From: an uncultured Pelagibacteraceae bacterium | GTDB lineage: Bacteria > Pseudomonadota > Alphaproteobacteria > Pelagibacterales > Pelagibacteraceae | Direction: 5' to 3' | Length of the DNA stretch: 49,303 bases | Assembly (NCBI GenBank): GCA_902572695.1 | Contig: CACGGZ010000003.1 | Coordinates: 1 to 49,303, forward strand | Shown here: positions 29,088 through 39,988 of the stretch, piece by piece | Numbering within the stretch: position 1 is the stretch's first letter | Layout of the letters: each line of letters begins with the position of its first letter | Position numbers and translations under genes: made by a program | The notes under the pieces: generated by a model | The model's database searches: none | What the model saw: the letters and a program-made list of their open reading frames with translations, nothing else | What the model was told of the DNA's origin: nothing

Positions 29088-31655
29088 ATGAATCTAGTAG
29101 TCGTTGAAAGTCCTGCAAAAGCTAAAACTATAAATAAATACTTAGGTAAAGATTATATAGTTTTGGCAAGTTATGGTCATATACGAGACTTACCTTCTAA
29201 AAACGGATCTGTGGATCCTGAAAAGAATTTTGAAATGCAATGGGAACTAGATGCATTTTCAAAAAAATACTTAAAAGAAATTACCGATGCAGCTAAAGAA
29301 AGCGATAAAATAATATTAGCAACAGATCCTGATAGAGAGGGAGAGGCAATAGCTTGGCATGTAAAAAAAGTATTGGAAGATAAAAAGTTACTAAAGGGAA
29401 AAAAATTAGAGAGGGTCGTATTTAATGAGATTACTAAAAATGCTGTATTAAATGGCATTAACAATCCAAGAGAAATTGAAAATACATTAGTCAATGCTTA
29501 CCTTGCGAGAAGAGCGCTTGATTATTTAGTTGGATTTAATATTTCCCCAATTTTATGGACAAAGCTTCCTGGTTCTAAATCAGCCGGTCGTGTTCAATCT
29601 GTTGCTTTAAAATTAATTACAGAAAGAGAGCACGAGATAGAGTCTTTTAAGCCAGAAGAATATTGGAGTTTAAATATTCATTTTCAAGACTCTAAATCAA
29701 ATTTAATTAACTCTAAAATTAACTTTTTTAAAAATAATAAGGTAGAAAGATTTACTTTTAGGAACAAAGACTCAATAAATAAAGCTAGCGAAGAAATAAA
29801 AAATAAAAAATACAATATTAAAGATGTAGTAAGTAAAGTTTTTAAACGTAACCCTCTGGCTCCTTTTACTACTTCTACTCTACAACAAACAGCCTCAGGT
29901 AAATATGGATTTGGTGCCTCTAGGACTATGCAAATTGCTCAAAGGCTTTATCAGGGTATAGATATTGAGGGAGATACAGTTGGTCTAATCACCTATATGC
30001 GGACTGATGGAACAAACATATCAAAAGAAGCTGTATCTGATTTCAGAAATTTTATCGAAAAAAATCACGGTGCAAAATATTTACCTACTACACCAAATAG
30101 TTATGCTGGAAAAAAAGCTAAAAATGCTCAAGAAGCTCACGAGGCTATCCGACCAACCGATATTAAAAAAAAACCAAACGATTTAAAAAAATATTTAAGT
30201 ACTGATCAATTGAAATTATACGATTTGATTTGGTCTCGTGCCCTTTCATCTCAAATGAACCCAGCTGAATTTGACAGAAACTCAATACAAATCGCCTCTG
30301 AAGATGGTTCAATTATATTTAATGCTAGTGGATCAGTATTGAAATTTGATGGTTTTCTAAAAATATATTCAGCACCTGAAAATGACGATGATGTGAAAAA
30401 TATTTTACCCATTGTCAAAATTGGTGACAGTGTAAATATAAAAGAAATAATTGATGAGCAACACTTTACAAATCCACCTCCGAGGTATTCTGAGGCAAGC
30501 TTAGTTAAGAAGTTAGAAGAACTTGGTATTGGTAGGCCGTCAACATATGCCAGCATAATTTCTGTATTATCTACAAGAAATTATGTTGAACTGATGAATA
30601 AAAGGTTTCATCCAACAGATAGGGGGAAATTATTATCTGCATTTTTAGAAAAACTTTTTGCAAAATATGTTGATTACAATTTTACGGCAGATTTAGAAAA
30701 TCAATTAGACGATATTACCAGTGGAAAAGCAGATTATATCAAAGTTTTAGAAAATTTTTGGAAAGATTTTTACTCTAATGTAGGTTCAGTCAAAGAAATA
30801 AGAACACGCGAAGTTTTAGATATGTTAAATGAAAGCTTAGGTGATTTAGTTTTTGAAAAAGACAAGAATGATGAAATTGATAGGGATTGTAAAGCTTGTG
30901 GAAGTGGAAAATTAAGTTTAAAAAATAGTTTCAGAGGTGGTGCATTTATTGGTTGCTCTAATTATCCTGAATGTAAATTTACAAGACCATTATCAAAAAC
31001 TAAAGCTTCGCAGATGATAAATTTGTCGGAACCAAAATTAATAGGTCAAAATTCTGACGGCAAAGATATTTATTTAAAAAATGGTAGATTTGGACCTTAT
31101 TTACAATTTGAAATTGAAATAAATGAAAATGAAGAAAAACCTAAGAAAAAATCAAAAAAGAAAAAAGAAAACGAAAATTTAAAAAATGTTTCTATTCCAA
31201 AAGGGTTAAATATCGAAGATGTAGATTTAGAAAAAGCAAAATATTTGTGCTCATTACCCAAAATTTTAGGAGAGCATCCTGACCTAAAAGAAAATATTAC
31301 GGTTAATATTGGAAGATTTGGTCCATATTTAAAATGTTCTAATAAATCAGCCAGACTTGAAACAGTAGAAGATCTATTCACCATAGGACTTAATCGAGCT
31401 ATTACTCTTATCTCCGAGGCTAAACCAGGAAGAATTTCTTCTTCTGAAATTAAAAACTTAGGTGAACATCCAGAAGATAAAAAACCTGTTAAAGTTATGA
31501 AAGGACAATATGGACCTTACATCAAATACAAATCACTTAATGCAACTATCCCAGAAGATAAAGATCCTAATGAACTAACCATGGATGAAGCATTAATATT
31601 AATAGAAAAAAGAAAGGAATACGATAAAACAAAAAAGAAAGGTAAAAGAAAATGA
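29088..31655 (+). CDS. topA: DNA topoisomerase I
   Basis: VVESPAKAKTINKYLG, ATDPDREGEAIAWH, LITYMRTDGTNIS, CysX zinc finger (CKACGSGKL..CSNYPEC), C-terminal repeats. Confidence 0.98.
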   Translation: MNLVVVESPAKAKTINKYLGKDYIVLASYGHIRDLPSKNGSVDPEKNFEMQWELDAFSKKYLKEITDAAKESDKIILATDPDREGEAIAWHVKKVLEDKKLLKGKKLERVVFNEITKNAVLNGINNPREIENTLVNAYLARRALDYLVGFNISPILWTKLPGSKSAGRVQSVALKLITEREHEIESFKPEEYWSLNIHFQDSKSNLINSKINFFKNNKVERFTFRNKDSINKASEEIKNKKYNIKDVVSKVFKRNPLAPFTTSTLQQTASGKYGFGASRTMQIAQRLYQGIDIEGDTVGLITYMRTDGTNISKEAVSDFRNFIEKNHGAKYLPTTPNSYAGKKAKNAQEAHEAIRPTDIKKKPNDLKKYLSTDQLKLYDLIWSRALSSQMNPAEFDRNSIQIASEDGSIIFNASGSVLKFDGFLKIYSAPENDDDVKNILPIVKIGDSVNIKEIIDEQHFTNPPPRYSEASLVKKLEELGIGRPSTYASIISVLSTRNYVELMNKRFHPTDRGKLLSAFLEKLFAKYVDYNFTADLENQLDDITSGKADYIKVLENFWKDFYSNVGSVKEIRTREVLDMLNESLGDLVFEKDKNDEIDRDCKACGSGKLSLKNSFRGGAFIGCSNYPECKFTRPLSKTKASQMINLSEPKLIGQNSDGKDIYLKNGRFGPYLQFEIEINENEEKPKKKSKKKKENENLKNVSIPKGLNIEDVDLEKAKYLCSLPKILGEHPDLKENITVNIGRFGPYLKCSNKSARLETVEDLFTIGLNRAITLISEAKPGRISSSEIKNLGEHPEDKKPVKVMKGQYGPYIKYKSLNATIPEDKDPNELTMDEALILIEKRKEYDKTKKKGKRK

Positions 31656-32116
31656 GTTCGATTAATGAAAAAATTAAAAGTTTGAATATTAAATTACCAG
31701 AACCTAAAGCACCAGTTGGAGCCTATGTAGCAACTAAGATAACAGGAAAATTATTGTTTATATCAGGTCAAATATCTTTAGATGAAAATGCAAAATTGAT
31801 AACTGGAAAAATTGGAAAAGATTTAAATTTAGATGAAGGATACAAAGCTGCTGAGCGATGTGGGCTTTCCTTAGTTGCACATGCTAAAAAGGCATGTCAG
31901 GGAGATTTAGATAAAATTAAATCTTGTGTAAAATTGACCGGATATGTTAATTCAACAGATGATTTTAAAGATCAACCAAAAATAATTAATGGAGCTTCTG
32001 ATATCATCGCTAAAATATTTGAGAAAAAAGGCGAACATACTAGAGCAGCTGTAAGTGTAAATAGTTTACCTTTAGGTGTTGCTGTTGAAGTTGATGCAAT
32101 CTTTGAGCTTAATTAA
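31652..32116 (+). CDS. RidA/YjgF/TdcF family protein
   Basis: APVGAYVATKITGKLLFISGQISLDENAKLITGKIG, HTRAAVSVNSLPLGVAVEVDAIFE. Confidence 0.9.
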   Translation: MSSINEKIKSLNIKLPEPKAPVGAYVATKITGKLLFISGQISLDENAKLITGKIGKDLNLDEGYKAAERCGLSLVAHAKKACQGDLDKIKSCVKLTGYVNSTDDFKDQPKIINGASDIIAKIFEKKGEHTRAAVSVNSLPLGVAVEVDAIFELN

Positions 32117-32133
32117 TTTTTCACACTATACTG

Positions 32134-33438
32134 TTAAATGATGTCAGGTCTACCAACGGAATAATAATTTACCTTATTTTTTTTCATTTCATCTGCAGAA
32201 TAAAGATTTCTTAGGTCGTATACCTTACAATTTCTTTTTTTAATAATTTTTTTGAAGTCTAAAGATTTAAATTCATCCCATTCAGTGAGTAAAATTACTA
32301 AATCTGCGTTATTGCAATTAGATTTTATATTATTTCTGTAATTACAATTTTTTATTTTTCTAAATTCACTCTTTTCTCCAGAGGGATCATAGTAATTAAC
32401 TTTTGCTCCTTTTTTGCATAGATAAGGTATCATTTTGAGACTAGTAGAATCTCTCATATCATCAGTATTTGGTTTAAATGTAACACCTAAAAAAGAAATT
32501 TTTTTATTTTTTATATTTGAACCCAAAATTTTATGAATTCTTTGAGTTAGTAAATTTACTCTTTCTTGATTAGATTTAATAACTGATTTAACGACTGAAA
32601 GATTTATCTTATATTTATCAGCAGCTGATACGAGTCCTTTAGTATCTTTTGGAAAACATGAGCCCCCATAAGCTGGACCAGCACGCAAAAATCTACCACC
32701 TATTCTACTGTCAGAACCCATGCCTAATGAAATATCTTCTATGTTTACACCAGATTTTTCACACAAGTTAGCAAGTTCATTAATAAAAGTAATTTTGGTT
32801 GCAAGAAAAGCATTTGATGCATACTTTATTAACTCAGCTCCTCTTCTCGATGTGATAAAAAATTTTGAACCCTTATTAGTTAATGGTGCATAAAGTTTTC
32901 TCATAATATTGAAGATTTTTTTTTCATTAGATCCTATTACAATCCTATCAGGATATCTAAAATCACGAATAGCTTCACCTTCTCTTAAAAATTCAGGATT
33001 AGAGATTACTGTAAAAAGTTTTTTCTTTTTTTTTAAAATTTTTTCAATCTCATCGCCTGTTCCTACTGGGACTGTTGACTTAGTAACTACAATTTTTTTC
33101 TTTTTTGAATATTTTAATATTTCTTTAGTACATTTATTTACAAAAGATAAATCAACTTTAATTGATCCTTTTTTTGTTGGGGTTCCCACGCATATAAAAA
33201 TTATATTTGATGAGTTTATGGCTTTGTCGATATTTGTAGTGAATGAGAGACGTTTACTTATGAAATTTTTTTTTATTAATTCATCTAATCCCGGTTCGTA
33301 GATTGGAGAAATACCAGCATTAAGTTTGTCTATTTTATTTTTATCTTTATCAACACAAATAACCTGATTTCCTATATCAGCAAAACATACCCCGCTAACT
33401 AATCCAACATAACCAGTCCCTATCATGCAAAGTTTCAT
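32134..33438 (-). CDS. ugd: UDP-glucose 6-dehydrogenase
   Basis: MIGTGYVGLVSGVCFADIGN, STVPVGTGDEI, GPAYGGSCFPKDTKGL. Confidence 0.95.
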   Translation of the reverse strand: MKLCMIGTGYVGLVSGVCFADIGNQVICVDKDKNKIDKLNAGISPIYEPGLDELIKKNFISKRLSFTTNIDKAINSSNIIFICVGTPTKKGSIKVDLSFVNKCTKEILKYSKKKKIVVTKSTVPVGTGDEIEKILKKKKKLFTVISNPEFLREGEAIRDFRYPDRIVIGSNEKKIFNIMRKLYAPLTNKGSKFFITSRRGAELIKYASNAFLATKITFINELANLCEKSGVNIEDISLGMGSDSRIGGRFLRAGPAYGGSCFPKDTKGLVSAADKYKINLSVVKSVIKSNQERVNLLTQRIHKILGSNIKNKKISFLGVTFKPNTDDMRDSTSLKMIPYLCKKGAKVNYYDPSGEKSEFRKIKNCNYRNNIKSNCNNADLVILLTEWDEFKSLDFKKIIKKRNCKVYDLRNLYSADEMKKNKVNYYSVGRPDII

Positions 33439-34253
33439 TTTTTTTCCTTAAATATTTGAATTTCTGAATTAATATATCCGCTTAAGGTTCCACAATCTAA
33501 ATATTTACCTGTAAATATATTTCCGTAAAATTTATTTTCCTTCTTAATTAAACTTTTAATTGCGTCAGTAATATGTATCTCTTTCCCTTGACCAGGTTTT
33601 AATTTTTTAATTTCACTAAATATTTTAGTAGGCAATATATATCTTCCTATAATTGCAAAATTTGATGGCGCTTTTTTGATGCTAGGTTTTTCTATAACAT
33701 CTTTAATTTGAAAATAATTTTTTTTTTTATTTTTAATTGATAAAATTCCCCATCTTGACAGTGTTTTTCTTTCTACTCTTTTAGTGGCAATTATAGAAGC
33801 ATTGGTTTTTTTATGTAATCGTATCATTTCCTTCGAACAATTATTTTTTATTATTAAATCGTCAGGTAGAAGCATCAAAAAGTATTTATTTTTTATTAAT
33901 TTTTGGCATTTTAAAACTGCATCACCTGTGCCTTTTGGTTTATTTTGATAAACAAATTTTATCATTTTTTGATATCTTTTTATTCTTTTAAATTCCTCAA
34001 ATATTCTTTTATCTTTCTTTTTTTTTAATATTTTTTTATAAAAATTGTCGTTAAAAAAATACTTTTTTATTGATAATTTTTTTTTTGAGATTATAAATAT
34101 GAATTCTTTTATACCCGCATCAATACACTCGTCTAATATATATTGTAAATTTGGTTTACCATTGATAGGCATTAACTCTTTTGGCATTACACTTGTTAGT
34201 GGAAGCATTCTAGTACCTAATCCTGCTAGTGGAATTATTGCTTGTTTTATCAT
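33435..34253 (-). CDS. galU: UTP-glucose-1-phosphate uridylyltransferase (start trimmed to MIKQAIIPLAG)
   Basis: IPLAGLGTRMLPLTSVMPKELMPI, LPDDLI, GKYLDCGTLSGYI. Confidence 0.94.
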   Translation of the reverse strand: MIKQAIIPLAGLGTRMLPLTSVMPKELMPINGKPNLQYILDECIDAGIKEFIFIISKKKLSIKKYFFNDNFYKKILKKKKDKRIFEEFKRIKRYQKMIKFVYQNKPKGTGDAVLKCQKLIKNKYFLMLLPDDLIIKNNCSKEMIRLHKKTNASIIATKRVERKTLSRWGILSIKNKKKNYFQIKDVIEKPSIKKAPSNFAIIGRYILPTKIFSEIKKLKPGQGKEIHITDAIKSLIKKENKFYGNIFTGKYLDCGTLSGYINSEIQIFKEKK

Positions 34254-34295
34254 ATGATTCTTTTTATTAATAATTAATATCATCACATAAAATAA

Positions 34296-35105
34296 ATGAA
34301 AGTAATTAAAAATACAAAAATAATTAAAAGAATTTTAAAAGGTTCTAGATCACTTTCATTTATACCAACTATGGGGTCATTACATAATGGTCATATAAGT
34401 TTAATAAAAAAAGCAAAAAGGGATAAAAACAAAATAGTTGTCAGTATTTTTGTTAATCCAAAACAATTTGAAAACAATAAAGATTATAAGTCCTATCCAA
34501 GAAACTTAGGTAAAGACCTGAATATACTGAAAAAACAAAAAATAGATTTTGTTTTTTTGCCTAGGGTCAAAGATATTTACTTATATAAGACTAAAAATAA
34601 AATTTATCTTGATAAATTTAGTAAAAATTTGTGCGGTAAATATAGATCTGGTCACTTTAAAGGTGTTATTGATATAGTAAACAGGCTTGTTGAGATAGTT
34701 CGTCCAAAGAAAATTTATCTAGGAAAAAAAGATTATCAACAACTGATATTAATTAAAAAACATTTTTCTAAAAATAATTTTAAAATTAAAATAATTGAGT
34801 GCAATACTTATAGAGATGCTTTTGGTTTAGCCGAGTCTTCAAGAAATAAAAGTTTAAATGAAAATCAATTAAATGTGGCTAGAAATGTGTACCGAATTTT
34901 AAAAAAAAATAAATTATTTATAAAGCGAAATTTAAAAAATTACAGATTAAATAATTTAAAGAAACAAATTATATCTCTTGGATTAAAAATAGAATATATT
35001 AAACTATTAAATTTAAAAACATTAAAATATCCAAAAATTAATGAAAATTTTAATATTTTTATTGCTTACTATTTAGGAAAAACAAGATTGATAGACAACA
35101 TTTAA
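34296..35105 (+). CDS. panC: Pantothenate synthetase
   Basis: FIPTMGSLHNGHISLIKKAK, VVSIFVNPKQF, YLGKKDYQQ. Confidence 0.92.
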   Translation: MKVIKNTKIIKRILKGSRSLSFIPTMGSLHNGHISLIKKAKRDKNKIVVSIFVNPKQFENNKDYKSYPRNLGKDLNILKKQKIDFVFLPRVKDIYLYKTKNKIYLDKFSKNLCGKYRSGHFKGVIDIVNRLVEIVRPKKIYLGKKDYQQLILIKKHFSKNNFKIKIIECNTYRDAFGLAESSRNKSLNENQLNVARNVYRILKKNKLFIKRNLKNYRLNNLKKQIISLGLKIEYIKLLNLKTLKYPKINENFNIFIAYYLGKTRLIDNI

Positions 35106-36481
35106 CTTAAAAAAAAGTATGACCCAATACCTAAAAACGATAAAAATCCTATTACATCAGTTATTGTTGTAACAAAAACACTTGACGCCAATGCTGGATC
35201 AATATTTACTTTTTTTAAAGAAACAGGCACTAAAATTCCAAATAAACCTGCTACAATCATATTTAAAATCATTGATATTCCTATTAGTAATGACAATTTA
35301 AATTCTTGAAACCACAATTGAACAATTATTGCTGTAATAATTGCAAAAATAATACCATTTAATATTCCTATTAAGAATTCTTTACCAACAATTGTATTAA
35401 AATTGCTAGAGGAAAGTTCTTTAGTGGCAATAGCTCTAATAGTTACCGCTAGCGTTTGCATACCTGCATTTCCACCCATTGAAGCAACAATTGGCATTAA
35501 AAATGCGAGAGCTACCATTTGTTCAATTGATGCACCAAATTTACTTATTACCCAAGTCGCTAGTAAGGCAGTAAATAAATTTAACAATAGCCAATTAAAT
35601 CTCCTTTTTGTTTTGATTACAACGCTGTCTGTTATCTCTTCATCTCCCACACCTGCTAATCTTAACACATCTTCTTCTGCCTCTTCTTGTACCACCGTTA
35701 CGATATCATCAGCAGTAATCATGCCAACAAGTTTATTTTCTTTATTGACTACGCCTGCTGATACTAAATTATAATTCTCAAATGCAAGTCCAACCTCTTC
35801 TTTGTCCATATTAGCTGAAATTAGTACAGGCATTTCTCTCATTATTTTACTCATCTTTGTTTCCCTAGATGTTCTTAAAACTCTAGACGAAGGTACTATA
35901 CCTATTGGTTTAAATTCGTTATTTACAATAAAAATTTCTAAAAATTCTTCTGGTAAATCTTTGCTCTCTCTTAGATAATCAATTGTCTGACCAACTGACC
36001 AATCACTGGGCACTGCTGTAAATTCTCTTTGCATTATTCTAGCAGCAGAGTCCTCTGGATAGCTTAATCCCTCCTCTAACAAGAATCTGTCTTTTGGTGG
36101 CAGCTTATCTAGAACTTCTAACTTTTTTTGAGTATCTAAATTTTCCAATATTTTAATTGAATTATCAGACTCTAATCTTTTTAAAATTTTTGATATTGAT
36201 TCTGTGCTTAACTCTTTTAAAATTTCTGTTTGAACCGACTCGTTTATTTCAATAAATATATCGGGATCAATATTAAACTCTTCAATTTCAATTAATTTTG
36301 ATCTTTTTTCTGAAGATAAATTTTCAATTAGATTAGCAACATCAGAAGGGTGTAGATCTTTTAGAGTCTGATTTATAAATTGAATATCAGATGATTTTAT
36401 TTTATCGCTTAAAACATTAATAAAGTCTTTGTTGAAATCAAAATTGACTTTTTTTCCACCTATTGATTTAATATTACTCAT
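35102..36481 (-). CDS. mgtE: Magnesium transporter MgtE
   Basis: N domain plus tandem CBS, then AFLMPIVASMGGNAGMQTLAVTIRAIA pore signature. Confidence 0.95.
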   Translation of the reverse strand: MSNIKSIGGKKVNFDFNKDFINVLSDKIKSSDIQFINQTLKDLHPSDVANLIENLSSEKRSKLIEIEEFNIDPDIFIEINESVQTEILKELSTESISKILKRLESDNSIKILENLDTQKKLEVLDKLPPKDRFLLEEGLSYPEDSAARIMQREFTAVPSDWSVGQTIDYLRESKDLPEEFLEIFIVNNEFKPIGIVPSSRVLRTSRETKMSKIMREMPVLISANMDKEEVGLAFENYNLVSAGVVNKENKLVGMITADDIVTVVQEEAEEDVLRLAGVGDEEITDSVVIKTKRRFNWLLLNLFTALLATWVISKFGASIEQMVALAFLMPIVASMGGNAGMQTLAVTIRAIATKELSSSNFNTIVGKEFLIGILNGIIFAIITAIIVQLWFQEFKLSLLIGISMILNMIVAGLFGILVPVSLKKVNIDPALASSVFVTTITDVIGFLSFLGIGSYFFLS

Positions 36482-36540
36482 ATATTCCTTAATTTCTTTT
36501 TTGAGACTATTAGTTCATAAAGTGGTAAAATTCAATTTAA

Positions 36541-37152
36541 ATGAGTATAGAAATCAAAATAAGCAAAACCCCAATAAAATATAAATATGCAATGAAATTA
36601 CTTGAAAAAAGAGTAAATGATATAAAAAATAGGAAGGCATCAGATTTATTGTGGTTGCTAGAGCATCCTAAAATTTATACCAAAGGAATCAGAGGTTCCG
36701 ATAATGATATTATTGATAAAAATATCGAAGTAATCTCTACAAATCGTGGTGGAAAAATTACCCTTCATAATCCAGGTCAAAAAATTATATATTTTGTCAT
36801 TGACCTTAATAAAAAGAAAAAAGATATTAGAAATTTCGTTCAAATTATTGAGAAAAGTATTATTCAATTTTTAAAGTTATACGATATTAAGGGCAAACCA
36901 AATAGAAAAAATATTGGTATTTGGGTAGATAAAAAAAAAATTGCTGCAATTGGTATTAAAGTAAAAAAATGGATTGCTTACCATGGGTGTTCAATTAATA
37001 TAAACAATAATCTTGAGGATTATTTAAAGATAAATCCTTGCGGTTTAAAAAATCAAGATGTTACGTCCGTCTCAAAAATTTCAAAAAAAAAAATTAAAAA
37101 TTTAAACGATAAACTAATAAAAATATTTATTAAAAATCTAAGTAATATCTAG
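36541..37152 (+). CDS. lipB: Octanoyltransferase
   Basis: LLWLLEHPKIYTKG, NRGGKITLHNPGQKIIY, YHGCSININN...PCG. Confidence 0.95.
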   Translation: MSIEIKISKTPIKYKYAMKLLEKRVNDIKNRKASDLLWLLEHPKIYTKGIRGSDNDIIDKNIEVISTNRGGKITLHNPGQKIIYFVIDLNKKKKDIRNFVQIIEKSIIQFLKLYDIKGKPNRKNIGIWVDKKKIAAIGIKVKKWIAYHGCSININNNLEDYLKINPCGLKNQDVTSVSKISKKKIKNLNDKLIKIFIKNLSNI

Positions 37153-38048
37153 ATATTTTTTTTTATAAATTCCTCAAATGATTTATCGTATGGTGCTTTA
37201 AAATTATATTTAATATCATTTATTTTAAATTTCAATTTATAAGCGTGTAACATTAATCTTTGTTTTGAACTGTTTCTTTTGGTAATATTATATTTAGCAT
37301 CACCCACAACTGAGTTGCCAATATTAAAAAGCTGTTTTCTTAATTGATGTTTTCTACCAGTGATAGGATTTAACTCGCTTAAAGTATATTTTTCATTTTT
37401 TTTTAATATCTTTATATTAGTGAATGCGCTCTGGGAAAATTTTTTTTTATTTTCGTAGTAAATAAGTTCGTCTTTTAAATTTTTTATTGAATTATCTATG
37501 CTACCATTTGAAATTGCTAAATAGGTTTTGTGTATTTTTCTTAAACGAAATAGTGATGTTAAAAGTTGAGCGTACTCTCGATTTTTTGCTATCATTAATA
37601 AACCAGACGTATCTTTATCTATTCTATGTACGATAAAAGGTTTTTGGTTATCAAAAAATTTAGTATTTTTCAGTATATCTATTAAATTTTTTGGTGATTT
37701 CGTTCCTGATTGAACAGCTAAACCGCAAGGCTTGTTAATTACAATAAAATTTTCATTATCCTCTAATACTAAACTTGAAAGACTAGATTTCTCTTTTTTG
37801 CTTGCCTTATATTGAAATTTTTCATCTTTAACTTTATTCTTAAACTTATCAATATCATAAACTTCAACCAAATCACCATCTTTGAGTCTATAAGATGATT
37901 TAACTTTTTTTCTGTTAACTTTTATTTTATTTTTTCTAATTAATTTCTCAATTAAAGATTGGGGTAGATTTTTTACAGTAAATTTAAACCACTTGTCTAA
38001 TCTACTGTTCGAATAATCGCTATCTATTAGAAATTTCTTTTCCATCAC
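37149..38048 (-). CDS. rluC: Ribosomal large subunit pseudouridine synthase, RluC/D family
   Basis: S4 domain, VINKPCGLAVQSGT, IVHRIDKDTSGLLMIAKN, ITGRKHQLR. Confidence 0.9.
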   Translation of the reverse strand: MMEKKFLIDSDYSNSRLDKWFKFTVKNLPQSLIEKLIRKNKIKVNRKKVKSSYRLKDGDLVEVYDIDKFKNKVKDEKFQYKASKKEKSSLSSLVLEDNENFIVINKPCGLAVQSGTKSPKNLIDILKNTKFFDNQKPFIVHRIDKDTSGLLMIAKNREYAQLLTSLFRLRKIHKTYLAISNGSIDNSIKNLKDELIYYENKKKFSQSAFTNIKILKKNEKYTLSELNPITGRKHQLRKQLFNIGNSVVGDAKYNITKRNSSKQRLMLHAYKLKFKINDIKYNFKAPYDKSFEEFIKKNI

Positions 38049-38056
38049 AGCTTAAT

Positions 38057-38497
38057 TTATTTTATAGCTGCTTTTTCCTCGGTTTGATCTTTTTTTTTAT
38101 TTTGAATTTTTTTTGGTTTATCAATCTTTTTTGCTTCAATATTTCTGTCTACCAATTCTATAACTGCCATAGGCGCATCATCTCCAGTTCTAAAACCTGC
38201 TTTTAAAACTCTGCAGTAGCCACCTTTTCTATTGCTATATCTTTTTGACAATTCACCAAAAACTTTTTTTACAGAGTCATCATTTTGTAATTGTGAAAAA
38301 AGCCTCTTTTTATTACTTAAAAGATTTTTTTTTCCTATCGTAATAACTTTGTCGATTTTTGGTTTTAGTTCTTTAGCTTTTGGCAAAGTAGTTATTAATT
38401 GCTCATATTTTATTAAAGAATTGAGCATATTTTTAAAAAGAGCTTTTCTATGTTCAGATGTTCTATTAAGTTTTCGATATCCTAGATTGTGTCTCAT
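38057..38497 (-). CDS. rplQ: 50S ribosomal protein L17 with Lys-rich C-terminal tail
   Basis: MRHNLGYRKLNRTSEHRKALFKNM; follows rpoA. Confidence 0.97.
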   Translation of the reverse strand: MRHNLGYRKLNRTSEHRKALFKNMLNSLIKYEQLITTLPKAKELKPKIDKVITIGKKNLLSNKKRLFSQLQNDDSVKKVFGELSKRYSNRKGGYCRVLKAGFRTGDDAPMAVIELVDRNIEAKKIDKPKKIQNKKKDQTEEKAAIK

Positions 38498-39532
38498 TTA
38501 ATAATTGCTTTCCTCAAGTTTTTTTGACATTTCAGCTATATTGTCTGGTGGCCAATTTGGTATCTCCATACCTAAATAAAGAGACATTGTGCTTAAAACC
38601 TCTTTAATCTCATTGAGTGATTTTCTCCCAAAATTTGGTGTTCTTAACATTTCTGGCTCTGTCTTTTGAACAAGATCTCCAATGTAAATAATATTATCAT
38701 TTTTTAAACAATTCATTGATCTTACAGATAATTCAAGTTCCTCAACTCTTTTTAATAGATTTTTATTAAACTCTGGTTCCGCTGATTTAACTTCTTGTTT
38801 TATTTCTTTAGGATCCTCAAAATTTATAAACATAGACAGCTGATCTTGAAAAATTCTTGCAGAATATGCGATTGCATCCTCTGCATTTATTGTTCCATTA
38901 GTTTCAACGGTCATAATAAGTTTATCATAATCAAGAGCACTTCCAGCCCTTGTATTTTCTACTGAAAAAGAAACTTTTTTTACAGGACTAAAAAGAGAGT
39001 CAACTGTTATTAAACCAAGAGGACTGTCCTCTTTTTTGTTTTGTTCGGATGGGACATATCCTTTTCCAGTATTAACAAATAACTCCATATGAAAATTTGT
39101 ATTTTCATCTACGTTGCAAATAGTTTGCTCAGGATTTATAATTTCTATTTCTGGTACTAAAGTAATATCTTTTGCTTTAACCTCTTTAGGACCTTTGGCA
39201 TCTAAAATTATCTTTTTAGGAGAATTTGTTGAAGATTTAAGTGCTAAATTTTTTACATTTAAAACAATATCAGTTACATCTTCTCTAACACCTTTGATAG
39301 ATGAAAATTCATGAAGAACACCGTCAATTTGGATTCCCGTTACTGCTGCGCCCTGTATTGACGATAAAAGAATTCTTCTTAAAGTGTTTCCAATAGTTTG
39401 GCCAAACCCTTTTTCTAGAGGTTCAGCAATCACTTTTGCAATAGATTTATTTTCATTACTTGTAATGTTAAGTTTATTGGGTTTAATTAGTGCTTTCCAA
39501 TTTTTATCTATATTTGTTTGACCAGTTTGCAT
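38498..39532 (-). CDS. rpoA: RNA polymerase alpha subunit
   Basis: [23 protein letters not shown]-terminal [21 protein letters not shown] helix-hairpin region. Confidence 0.98.
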   Translation of the reverse strand: MQTGQTNIDKNWKALIKPNKLNITSNENKSIAKVIAEPLEKGFGQTIGNTLRRILLSSIQGAAVTGIQIDGVLHEFSSIKGVREDVTDIVLNVKNLALKSSTNSPKKIILDAKGPKEVKAKDITLVPEIEIINPEQTICNVDENTNFHMELFVNTGKGYVPSEQNKKEDSPLGLITVDSLFSPVKKVSFSVENTRAGSALDYDKLIMTVETNGTINAEDAIAYSARIFQDQLSMFINFEDPKEIKQEVKSAEPEFNKNLLKRVEELELSVRSMNCLKNDNIIYIGDLVQKTEPEMLRTPNFGRKSLNEIKEVLSTMSLYLGMEIPNWPPDNIAEMSKKLEESNY

Positions 39533-39988
39533 TTATACTCTCCTTTTTTTTGGTGGCCTGGTACCATTATGTGGCATTGGCGTGGTATCTTTAATTGATA
39601 AAATTTTAAAACCTTTCGATTGTAAAGCTCTTAAAGCTGTTTCTCTTCCTGATCCAGGGCCTTTAACCTGAACTACTAATGTTCTTAGACCTTGCTCATA
39701 AGCTTTAGAACCAGCATCTTCAGCTGCAATTTGAGCAGCATAAGGAGTCGATTTTCTCGATCCTTTAAAACCTTTCGAACCCGCAGAGGACCAAGAAACA
39801 ACATTCCCATTATCATCTGCGATAGAAACTATAGTATTATTAAAAGTTGAATTTACAAAAGCTATCCCTGAACTTATTTCTCTTTTTATTTTCTTTTTTT
39901 TTGGTTTGGTAAACTTTTTCTCTTCAGCGGAAGTCTCTATATTATCAACTTTTTTTTTAATATTATCTTTATTTTCTTTTTTCGTCAT
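39533..39988 (-). CDS. rpsK: 30S ribosomal protein S11 with Lys-rich N-terminal extension
   Basis: [33 protein letters not shown]. Confidence 0.97.
   Translation of the reverse strand: MTKKENKDNIKKKVDNIETSAEEKKFTKPKKKKIKREISSGIAFVNSTFNNTIVSIADDNGNVVSWSSAGSKGFKGSRKSTPYAAQIAAEDAGSKAYEQGLRTLVVQVKGPGSGRETALRALQSKGFKILSIKDTTPMPHNGTRPPKKRRV

Noticed and set aside
32909-33301. 130-aa plus-strand ORF opposite ugd
   Set aside because: Phe-rich antisense of a conserved dehydrogenase
35403-35774. 123-aa plus-strand ORF opposite mgtE
   Set aside because: Shadow of the MgtE CBS/TM coding region
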